64,000 nucleotides of DNA, from contig OY365806.1 in NCBI GenBank assembly GCA_959347315.1, positions 30,188,847 to 30,252,846 of the forward strand, read 5' to 3'. Origin of the DNA: Bimastos eiseni (Eukaryota > Annelida > Clitellata > Crassiclitellata > Lumbricidae). A model generated the notes under the pieces. The model saw nothing but the letters and a program-made list of their open reading frames with translations. It was not told the origin of the DNA and searched no databases. Both the position numbers and the translations under genes were made by a program. Positions 11,501-20,200 of the stretch are shown in pieces. Positions within the stretch are counted from its first letter, which is position 1, and each line of letters opens with the position of its first letter.

Positions 11501-13237
11501 AATTTTATAACCTACAAATAACAAGTAGTTCGATCTTGTCAAACAATGTAAAATCTTGAGAAAACAGTCTGAACCCCAGATATAACAACTATTTATCTGT
11601 TAACAATTCTAAAAATTTCTGGAAAGTTTAGAAACAGTCACCAGCAGTGTACTTGAATTAGCAAGTGGAATCATCAATTATAACAATTATCATTATTATT
11701 ATCACTAGGACTTCTTATATAGCGTCCGCCGCCCATTTATTTAGGAACGCACCAAAACCAAACCCAGCTAATGCGGGAATTTCCCGCATTTCACCCGTCA
11801 TTGTATATCATGGTACTCAGGCCGTGACGGGTGAAATGCGGGAGTGCGAGTTGTGGGAGCACAACGGATGTAAAATGGGACGTTCATGCTGTAATTTATC
11901 GCATTTCACAGGACACTATATAACACGTACCCATGGCAGGCAAGGTACCCAGGCTTCACAAGTATCAAAGAGAGTGTGGAAAATGAATTTTAGACTAATG
12001 GTATTTGAACAATAATAAGTAAGTTGGCATATTTGAATATAATATGTTATAGTAGTTAGAGGCAAAGTACGATTCTTTTCATCAATCACACTTCAATTTG
12101 ACCAGATTTATCTCCTCTAACCAGCTTCTATTTACGTATGATTCTTTCTATCAATCCCGCTTCAATTTAAGAAGATTTTTATCATCTATCCAGCTTCTAT
12201 TTGATTATTATTCTTTTAATCAATCCCGCTTCCGTTTTATTTAAGTGTGATTCTTTTTATCAATCCAACTCCCATTTCAGTGGACTTTTTCTCATCAATC
12301 CAACTTCTATTTAAGTATGACTCTTTTCATCAATCCCGTTTCCATTAAAGCGAAGGATTACCAACAACAATATAATCATTAGTCGACTTTTGTAACCATT
12401 TAAATTCTAAATATTAATCATACAGTTTTACATGATACTTTTAATTCCCTATTTAGATTGTCATTACATATTTAGATATTAATTGTTTTTAAACATTGAT
12501 CATACATTTTTGTTGCATTCCTGCAAGCTGGTTATTCCCCGCTTTTCACCCACATTCCCTCATGAAATTCCGCATTTCACCCATTGTGCTCCCGCAGCCC
12601 GCACTTCACCCGTCACCCCTCTTTACTTACTTACTTAGAATCATATAATCTGACCGGGTAGGTGCGTATTAGGGGTCCCCAATTGATTTTCCATTCGGAA
12701 TGTATATCTCGCGATTACCCTTCTTTCCTATCAGGCTCCTTTAAAGGTGCTCTCTTGTTTGTTCATTTTCGTTTATTTTGTATTCTACGCATATATACGG
12801 GTCGGTATGGCAAAGCACATTTCAGTTGTTTCGCATTATATATACACACCCATGTGTGTAATAATGCTAAGTAATTTAGCATATAGTCGTATACATCGCG
12901 GAGGTGTTCGCGTGTACGCAGAGGTGTAAGTAAAGTGCGAACTGGTAAATGCGGTAGCTTTAAACACAGAAAAGGCACCAAAAAGGAGGTTCGGATAGGG
13001 TCAGTTTAAGCGTCGTGAGGGTCGGTTAGGGTCAGTATTAGGGCTAGTGTCGTACATGGTTCGCAGATTACCGGTTTCTAGTTCCCACTTTACCCATACC
13101 CTGTATGTAGGCCCTGAATCTACAAACCTTCGCTTCAAAATATAAAATAAGTTACCCCTTAAGTCAAGCTCTCTATCGCGGACCGGATTCGTAAATTGTA
13201 TCGCCTGTTCTATTAGTTCCGGTGTTAATTTCACCAT
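5532..13237 (-). CDS. SNRPA1: U2 small nuclear ribonucleoprotein A' (whole gene, 8 secure coding exons)
   Basis: The product is U2A', the leucine-rich-repeat subunit that pairs with U2B'' on stem-loop IV of U2 snRNA and acts in branch-site recognition in the nucleus. Exons on the minus strand are 13237-13156, 11511-11471, 11166-11060, 10906-10781, [short exon near 10615], 10184-10092, 9348-9169, 8307-8196 and 5581-5532. The protein starts MVKLTPELIEQAIQF, contains LDLRGYKIAIIENLGATL, NNNQIVRIHENLEENLP, ELGDLDPL, NPVAHKKHYRLYVIHRIP and MFKGKKG, and ends in an acidic EEEEEMEDT. All are in the order of the family, and the length (about 269 residues) is close to the human protein's 255. The intron after residue LLDFQKIKLK starts with GC. 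One short exon between ...SLKTL and NPVAHKK is required by phase but not securely placed. The gene is divergent from the MBOAT gene. Confidence 0.95.
5958..7120. mobile_element. hAT-type element (outer copy, right end lost)
   Basis: It begins TAGGGATGTTAAACG at 5958, as does the complete MITE at 17295. It shares with that copy GAGCCGACGAAGATAGC, CACTCAGAC, CTGACTTCAAAGCACC, the GTGTTGA...CTGCATTGCGA stretch, and after the nested insertion GCAGAGTTGTGTTATATTAC and AAACCGGTAA. The right terminal repeat is missing, replaced by the junction with the MITE at 7141. It lies in the last intron of SNRPA1. Confidence 0.75.
6366..7026. mobile_element. hAT-type element nested in the preceding one
   Basis: Perfect 11-bp terminal inverted repeats TAGGGCATAAC (6366-6376) and GTTATGCCCTA (7016-7026) bound 661 bp. 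The 8-bp target duplication ATTGCGAT is intact at 6358-6365 and 7027-7034. An 8-bp duplication and TAG-starting ends are typical of the hAT superfamily. The ends carry repeats of ATTCGCCTCGG (6397-6435) on one side and TACTCGG on the other. No transposase frame is seen. Confidence 0.88.
7141..7635. mobile_element. MITE, GGGGCC-ended family, copy 2
   Basis: This begins GGGGCCATCCACATATTATG and ends near GTAACATACGGATGGGTCC, and is colinear with the copy at 2373-2876 (shared TATGTACGTATGCAAATATA, CTAATTGTGACGTCC, TAAGTTGTTAAA and the G-rich GGGGTCCAAAGAAATGTA tract). It lies in the last SNRPA1 intron and abuts the truncated hAT element. Confidence 0.7.
7955..8147 (+). mobile_element. L2-like retrotransposon 3' end
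   Basis: The plus strand reads WFAPTIWNGLRRELRLLSR then NTFLFSHSQTGSASE, a decayed version of the C-terminal WNNLPxxLR...FKxxLKTxLF segment of L2/CR1-type ORFs. It is followed by GCGCCTCTGAGTAG...GAAGGGGTGC, which can form a hairpin, and an ATTGATTGATTG tail. The copy is antisense in a SNRPA1 intron. Confidence 0.7.
8196..8307 (-). CDS. SNRPA1: SNRPA1 coding exon 7
   Basis: The exon encodes AAIASAKTLEEVERIHRMLQ and LGQLPGVDDLKQNGTQP, equivalent to the human ANASTLAEVERLKGLLQSGQ helix. Acceptor TTTCAG, donor AG|GTAACT, phase 1 out. Confidence 0.93.
9169..9348 (-). CDS. SNRPA1: SNRPA1 coding exon 6
   Basis: The exon encodes 60 residues beginning EREAAATMFKGKKGQ and ending PTPGDRTRQEAIE, matching the ERQEAEKMFKGKRG...PGDVEAIK region of U2A'. 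Bounded by TTAG and GTAAGC, phase 0 on both sides. Confidence 0.94.
9349..10091 (-). other. SNRPA1: SNRPA1 GC-AG intron
   Basis: A 743-bp intron, GC at its 5' end and AG at its 3' end. Interior is AT-rich with no recognised repeat or exon. Confidence 0.8.
10092..10184 (-). CDS. SNRPA1: SNRPA1 coding exon 5, followed by a GC-AG intron
   Basis: The exon encodes NPVAHKKHYRLYVIHRIP then QLRLLDFQKIKLK (31 residues), the LRR cap region. The donor reads AAAG|GCAAGT, so the intron starts with GC and ends with TTAG before exon 6. This keeps phase 0 on both sides. The nearby GTATTT would shift the frame. Confidence 0.92.
10598..10615 (-). CDS. SNRPA1: SNRPA1 candidate microexon (unresolved)
   Basis: The reading YLCVMT here fits the slot between LKTL and NPVAHKK: human U2A' has YLSILR at the same place and length. 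Flanking sequence is AGAAGCG upstream and GTGTTG (or, 24 nt further, GAG|GTATGC) downstream. No AG acceptor gives the phase needed from exon 4 (phase 2) and into exon 5 (phase 0); every option is off by one base. Either the assembly has a one-base indel here, or the true exon is elsewhere. Confidence 0.35.
10781..10906 (-). CDS. SNRPA1: SNRPA1 coding exon 4
   Basis: The exon encodes VRIHENLEENLPNLETVIL and TNNNLQELGDLDPL then TTIKSLKTL (residues 77-118), repeats 3-4 of the LRR domain. The acceptor is TTAAG and the donor AG|GTATTC; it ends in phase 2. Confidence 0.94.
11060..11166 (-). CDS. SNRPA1: SNRPA1 coding exon 3
   Basis: The exon encodes DQYDTIDFSDNEIKKLDG, FPLLKRLRSVM and LNNNQI (residues 42-76), two leucine-rich repeats. 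It is bounded by TTTTAG and GTATGT, phase 0 in and phase 2 out. Confidence 0.94.
11471..11511 (-). CDS. SNRPA1: SNRPA1 coding exon 2
   Basis: A 41-nt exon bounded by TAG and GTAAGA. It encodes GYKIAIIENLGATL (residues 28-41), the start of the LRR domain. Phase 1 in, phase 0 out. Confidence 0.93.
11754..12626. repeat. SNRPA1: Foldback/satellite unit in SNRPA1 intron 1
   Basis: The left end holds a GCGGGAA/TTCCCGC palindrome (11773-11787) and a perfect 16-bp inverted repeat, CGCATTTCACCCGTCA (11785-11800) with TGACGGGTGAAATGCG (11825-11840), followed by GTGGGAGCACAACGG. The right end (12535-12626) has the complementary series CGCATTTCACCCATTGTGCT and CCCGCAC-TTCACCCGTCACCCC. Between them (12060-12355) lies a degenerate satellite of about 40-48-bp units, GATTCTTTTCATCAATCCCG followed by CTTCCATTTAAG. 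The same satellite reappears at 14630-14830 in the neighbouring gene. It looks like a non-autonomous transposon with internal tandem repeats. Confidence 0.6.
13156..13237 (-). CDS. SNRPA1: SNRPA1 coding exon 1
   Basis: The ATG is at 13237-13235 in the context AAAATGG. The exon encodes MVKLTPELIEQAIQFTNP and VRDRELDLR (residues 1-27), matching the conserved N-terminus of U2A', and ends in phase 1 at GG|GTAACT. Confidence 0.93.
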
Positions 13238-14185
13238 TTTATTAAATATTAAAACAGAAATACAAAGGAAATTAGCGCAATTCTAACGAAACCGCTTAAA
13301 CAGGAAACCACGCCGTTCGTAGCAGCAGGTTGCAGAGTCGCAAAGACATAAAATCTTCATGATATCAATTATGTGGCGACTATCTTGCAGTGTATCTCAC
13401 AACTAAAGTGTCTTCGCCGTTTTACTTCTCTTCATGCTTTATGCCGCACCAATAATGGTGCCGCGCCATCAAGCCATCTACTAGAATCCGCTTAAGGCTC
13501 GCGTGCATCATTAATCATTATCCCCATTTCATCAACATTGAATCCTCACTAGTGTTGGGCACGAGAAACCAAGACCCTTCCTTTAAGACCAAGACAAACA
13601 CCGATGCATTCGAGACCACAGTTTTCCGGTCTCGAGAGCCGAAACCGTCTCGAGACCAAGACCGCGCGGTCTCGATATGCGAGACCACATCCCTGATCGT
13701 CACAAGTCGATCGAGCGTCTGCAACTTCTCGAAAACTCACCAACCAGAGTTGTCGCCAGAATATCTATGGTAATCCTCAAACCACGCCATTGGCGAATCG
13801 ACTTCAGAGTCTTGTTATTAAAATAGGAACGTACAACTCATTATAATACTCCAAGGTCAAACATCAAGTTTATTGTTATTTTTTTTGTAGCTTTATTGTC
13901 CACTGTCACTCATGTTAGCATTTCTGCGTTTAGTCAGATTGCTTCTTTCTAACTAAAGGAAATCATAATGTACCAGAATTATCATAATTATTTAAGAACA
14001 GTTTCTGTCTTGTTTAATCGAGTGCAACTCTTGTTAATATTCTTAGTCCCACCACTGTACTGACGACTGGTGTCATTATTTATCGCCCGATGTGGTGCGA
14101 CAACCATCCGAGGTCGGGATTCGGTCCAGTGTAAAGTGGGACACGTCATTTTTCTATGGGTTTGTTAATCAATTAGATCGTCATC
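13238..14185. promoter_or_regulatory. Divergent intergenic region SNRPA1/MBOAT
   Basis: 948 bp separate the ATG codons of two head-to-head genes, so both promoters must lie here or overlap. No TATA box is obvious at either side. A CACGTCA motif (CRE/E-box-like) occurs at 14142-14148, 38 bp before the MBOAT ATG, and a GGTGCCGCGCCATC tract at 13457-13470. A 146-bp hAT MITE occupies the middle. The shared-promoter role is inferred from geometry only. Confidence 0.6.
13550..13695. mobile_element. 146-bp hAT-type MITE
   Basis: It begins TAGTGTTGGGCACGAG and ends GCGAGACCACATCCCTG, and is flanked by ATCCTCAC (13542-13549) and ATCGTCAC (13696-13703), an 8-bp target duplication with one mismatch. 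The interior is made of GGTCTCGAGA/CGAGACC subterminal repeats, mainly palindromic. It sits in the divergent promoter interval. Confidence 0.75.
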
Positions 14186-14254
14186 ATGGCTGAGGACGGA
14201 TATTTTCATCTGCTTCTGCCAATTGCAACTGCAACAGGACTCCCGATTGACCAG
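14186..14254 (+). CDS. MBOAT exon 1
   Basis: The ATG lies in a good context (TCATCATGGC). The exon encodes MAEDGYFHLLLPIATATG and LPIDQ (residues 1-23), ending CAG|GTTACA in phase 0. LPIDQ followed by ITFLACQ in exon 2 recreates the family's GIPLDQVNFVVCQ, which fixes this otherwise weak exon. Confidence 0.88.
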
Positions 14255-17200
14255 GTTACACGAGAAAAGACATTTTCACGTGTAATGTAACGTAATCGAG
14301 TCTCGCGCGCGACGTTACAGCTGACAGTGAATTGTAGTGGAGTACATAATGCGAATAACTTGTATAGCACCATATCGCAGCGACAGCGTTAAGTCTCGTC
14401 GAGTCATAGAAATTTAAATTTACGGTTGTAATGTAGCTGAAATCTTGAATGAAATTGTGATCATGGTATTTTTTGAATGCAGATATAACAAGATGTATAA
14501 AGATGTATCCGTGTGGCTAATATAACGGAATATTACGGGCACTGTAAATGGGGTGGTAATAGCGAAGGATTACCACCCCATATATGAAATATTATATACG
14601 AAACGTCCACTTTTGTATTAGCGTAATTAATTCTTTTCATCAAATTCGACCTCCATTTAAGGAAAAATCTGTTCATCAATCGAGTTTACATTTAAACAGA
14701 ATTCTTTTTCACCGATCCTGCTTTCATTTAGGCAGAATTTTCTCATCATTCCAGCTTCCATTTAAACAGAATTCTTTTAATCACGTCCAGCTTCTACTTA
14801 GGTATGATTCTTTTCATTACAACCAGCTTCCATTTAAATGTGAAAATTTCATAGGGAAATGCATAACGTGCATGATGTTAATTAATTATGCTATTTGTTT
14901 TCGGGAAAATATTTTTGAATTTATTCGCTAAAGCGAAGGATTACAAAATGGAGTAATATTTGTGACCAGCTGGCAGAAAAGGTACCATACCTGGCTTTTT
15001 GACATTTTAGCATATCCATGTTCATTTTATAAAGCCACATCAAATGGTGAAAATTTCATAAAGATATCTTATACCAATTCCACAGATATGCCCGTTTAAA
15101 CGAGGCATGGTGAAAGGCTTAAATTTCGAGAAAATTGACCATGAAAAGTTGCTATATTATAATATGCAATTAATTAAAAGTCTTTCAAGTGTTACAGATG
15201 AAACTCTGCAGATATATCGTAATGTATTAATGAATGTTATTAGTCAATAACACTATGCTACACTACTCAAATTGTTCATTTTACTTCAAGCTGCATTTTA
15301 CTTCAATCCTTTGCTTTAGCATAATTAATTCAAAAATATTTTCCCGAAAATAAATAAGTAAGAAATATTACCTAGTTGTGGCATACCAAAATATGATGCC
15401 TTTTACCTAACATTTAATTATTTGATTTTTGCAAAAAAAATAGTAACAAATTTAAAATCTGATGCCATGATTTTGAAGTTCAACATCAGTAAGGTCCAAA
15501 ACAACAATAATAAATTTTTTCATAAAAAGTCATTTTCCAAAAAAAATTGAAATAACTCCATAATTCGCAACCACACAAATGAAACCTTTTTTGGCCGCCA
15601 GTCACATTTAGTCTAGAGCTGTACCGATATCACTTTTTTTGCTGATTATGCTGATACCGATTATTGCCGATTATTCATTTGCCGAAACCCGATTATTTAG
15701 CTGATTATTTCATTGTGTTTCCTAAAATGTCTGGTTCCAAAAGATAGACCTACTGCTACTCCTTATGGTTGTGATACAAGCAAACACTTGCTCCGTAGGA
15801 GACGTATGCATGTAGTTGGGGACTAATCCTAGGCAGGCAATACAGATTAGACACACTGCCTGTCGTTGAACTGTGCCCAGGGTAATTAAAGGCCAAAGAA
15901 CATTTGGCCTATTCACAGCCACCCATTTAGTCTCAACCTCTCAGGCGACTGAAATGTTTCTGGGAGATCTGATTGGTAGCTAGCATGTATTCATTAGGCA
16001 TGCCTCCACGATGTACATTCATCGGTTTCCGTTTAATTGGCCAGCCGTTCCTTGGCTTGAATTGGTCAGCCATTCCTTGGCCTTTAAACAGGCACTATGA
16101 CTCACACTGCCCAACACCTATGTTGACATGTTCTCAAGGTCTATACTAGCAGACTGGGTGGACTCACCACTGGTCTGAAGAAGCCATTGGCTCGACGACA
16201 CGATATGGGAACGGAACGAAATGCCGTCCTGCACAGACCCAGTGATGTTGTTGTCGTCATTTTGCTTTTATAGAGTACAGACTGAAAATAATATTATAAA
16301 ATAACAAAATAATTTTTGATATTGGCGCCGATTATCTTGCAAATATCTGATATTGCCGATATCTCTATAATCGGCCCGATTAATCAACTTGCCTTTAGCT
16401 TTAATTTAGTACGTTTTGTGTTAGTAGTAGCACTAGTACAGGTAATAGTTATAGTAACGACATTAGCAGCGCCGCTGCTAATTATACTGTATGTTAAATT
16501 ATGGAACTTGCAGGGTTGTCCGTGTCCTACTCAGTTGTGGACTCGTGTATGATAATAATTATTTTGAAAATTGTAGATTACTTTCTTGGCTTGTCAATTT
16601 TTTGCACTGTTGTGTGGCTATCCATACCGAATATTTTTGGGACCGGACAAAGCTTCTCCGACTGTCCGACATGTTGTTCAACTGCTCATTGGAGTACCGC
16701 TCACTCTTTTCTGTTTTGGGAGGTAAGTTTTATTAGACTTCAACCAAAGTATCAGCCAATACCAAGACCGTGCAAAGACTATTGCTAGGAGAAATTGTAT
16801 GCTGTTGTATTATACTGAATTTCATTTGGACCTCTGAAAGTGGCACTACACAAATTTCTGCTTGCTGTTACATTTACAGAACAAATAGCTTTGTAGCTAT
16901 AAAAATTTGCCATTATTGACCGTATAGCTGTAGTGTAGATCGGTTTGTTACACATGTGACCGTACAGAAATTTGTCTTATTTTGTTACCAGCCAGATTTC
17001 ACATCTCATGATACAGAGCGCCATCTGCCTGGTGCTGATGAAGTTCTGCAAACCGGGTGTAATGGAGAAAGGTGTTTTTGTGTTTGCCATGGGCTACCTG
17101 TGTGTCTGCCACATCTACCGAATGTATTATGACTATGGTGGCTACACGCTGGACATAACAGGGTTTGTAGAAGTTGTTTGAGGTCATTCCATGTAAACTA

Positions 17201-20200
17201 AATCTACACTGGCTCAGATTTGTACAATTTTTGGCATGTATATAATATATTAGGGATGTGAAGGTTAATCAATTAGTTGTTAATTAATTGTAATTAGGGA
17301 TGTTAAACGAACACCGGAATTCCGGTTAACCCGAGCTGACGAAGATAGCATCACTCAGACGGAAAACCTGACTTCAAAGCACCGACTTAAACTCTTCCGT
17401 GTAGAGTGTTGACACTGCATTGCGATACGTAATACATGAAGTAGCGTGCAGAGTTGTGTTATGTTACAATTTACAATATTTTTCTAAGAACTCCAATTGA
17501 AACCGGTAATCAGTTTAAAACTGGTTTTTTAATATCCGGTGACCGGTTTGTCCCAAAACAGTATTAACAACCCTAATTGTAATGCGTCAATTTATTTTTA
17601 GCGAGTCCTCGAAGTCCTGTTTTTTTATTCGATAAGAAGCTTCGATATCCTAGTGGTTGAAGGAGGAAAGTTGAACTGAAGAACATATATAAGCAAGACT
17701 ACTAATGTGAACAAACAACTACTAAGTAATTACTAGCTTGCGATGTTTATTCTTTGATATTATCAGCAAAATACTACTTGAAGTGTCTGGAGTCGATGTG
17801 ATAAAATTTTACTTGACGTGATGTGATTTTATGACCAGCCATCTGTAAGATGACAGTGAAGCTATCTTAGATAGGCACTACAGATCTGTTTACTTTTTTG
17901 TCTGTTCTCTTTAGCCGGGGCTGGTTCAGGGGTGCTCGCAAGTTGAAAGACATGAAGGGGTCGGGCTCTATAAATCTCAGAAATGAATTATTAATGTGTT
18001 ATTATCTTTTTTTGAGTGCCAATATTTTTTACTCTTCCAGGTTTATTTGTTTGCTTATCTATTACTTCCAATTGAATGTCATGCTTTGGTGATCCATGTT
18101 GTTAATTTAGGCCTCTGATGATTAGCACTCAAAGACTGACGAGTCTGGCGTACAACATCTGCGATGGGCGGCAAAAGGACGAGACGAAGTTGTCCCCCAT
18201 GATGAAGAAAATGGCCGCTAAGTGAGTTGTGCGATAATTCACATCATGTGGTTGGATGCTGTTTATCATGAATTTGATTGTACTTTATGGCATGGCCTCT
18301 GTAAGGCACTTCAAGTCCATTGCTTTCACACATAATTGTCAGCTGTTGGAGCACTTTGTCTTTTAAATATACATACTGTTTACTATTGATTCAGTTAACT
18401 TGTATAGATCAGTTGTATAGTATGCAAGCAGCATGGATTTTGGGATGTGCTTGAAATGTTTTCTTGCGCTACTTTATGCTGTCACCTTGTTATTAATAAT
18501 GATGGCGATTTATAAGACGCCATTAACGCGGACATACCACTGCAAGGACGCCTGGTACTCACTTACCATAACTGTTTTATAGTTATTAGAATTATTTTAT
18601 GGCAAGCAAAAGTACTTGAAAGTGATGTTGCTAGGTATCACAACTATTTTATTTTGTGCTGTATTATCTTTTGCTTAGCTTAGAACCATTCATGCTTGTT
18701 ATTGAAGTGGACTGCTTTTTGTTTTAAGCTCTTTCCCAACTATCCTTGAGTACACCAGTTACCTCTTCAGTTTCCACAGCATCATGTGTGGCCCATTCTG
18801 CTTTTACAATGACTACATATCCTTCATCCATGGTACCAACTACTTGCCACCTCAGACACAGCTGAAAGAGGTAATTGAACTTTGCAACCGTCTGACAGAA
18901 GTTGAGAATTTTAACTGGCAAAGAGGCAATTTGGCAAGTGATAATTTCGTCAGAGGACCAATCAAAAGAGGCAGTTTTGGAATAAAAGCCTCAAAAAGTG
19001 TTATTTTACAAGAACTTGTTGAAAGAGGTAATTTTTCAATGAAACTTTGAAAGATTTATTCAACAAAAAAGAAGGAACTTAGAAAAACCACTTTGAAAAT
19101 GGTGATTTGGCAAGAAAGCCGATTGAAGAGGTCATTTTGAAAGAAGGCTTTTAAAATAGCTGATTATACAAAAACCCTTTGATGGTGATTTGTGGAGGAA
19201 GTGGTTATTTGGGGTCTGATGCAAATGTAATTATTTTTTTAATGAGTTCCTGCTATAGAATTGGCACTGAGGGTTGAGCGATGTAATCTGTAGGGGAAGG
19301 TGAAGTACTTTCACCTTAATTTAATGCTTGTGTCAGATGGGCCTAAATAGACTTCATTTGTTTTATATTGCAGAATGGCAGCAGTAGCCAAAAGGTTGTA
19401 GCACCAAGCCCCAATGTAAGTATTTGACATTACAACAAAAGATTACACTAATCATTTCATCACACTTGTCACAAAGATGTAATGTAATGCTTGTTATCTG
19501 ATGTCATTGCTCAGTCAAACTGCTGGACTATCTCTTGCTTGACCAGCAAACACCAATTCACTATGCAAGACGTTTCCTGGTTCAATGTCAGTGATACGGA
19601 ATGAATGGTTTCTATTTTAAACTTACCATTATGTGTGTGTATTTGTATATGTATGTATATGGATACATTGTACATATTTGAATATTAATGTTAGCCCCAG
19701 ATATGTGTAACACTTAATACAGTGATGATGTATCTGTTGCAGGGGGGGGTCGTAGAGTAGTGTTGAACACACTGGGACACAGAGCTGAGAAATTGAGTTC
19801 GAGACCATATCCCCCTAAGGTTGACTTCTTTCCTTTTGCTTGGCGACAGCGTTTGTTAAAAATGAAGATGTATAGCCTAATGGGCGCCCTGCATGGCTGC
19901 TGACGATTAAATTCGACGCCTGTAATAACTCGTCATCATTCATCATGCTGTACTTGTAATCATACAACGGTTTGTCAGTTTGAAATTAAAACGAATATTA
20001 TTATTATTATGTCCACTGGCCATCAATTTGTGTATTATGATAATGGTGTCTTATGGAAATTGTGAGATTTGTACCATGGCTTCTGTTATGGCATATTCCA
20101 CTTTATAGAGTGTCTTACATCATACTACAGAACCTGTGCCCAAGGCATTTATTTTATTCCTTTGACAGGTGATTAAATATGCTGTAACAAAACTAGATAT

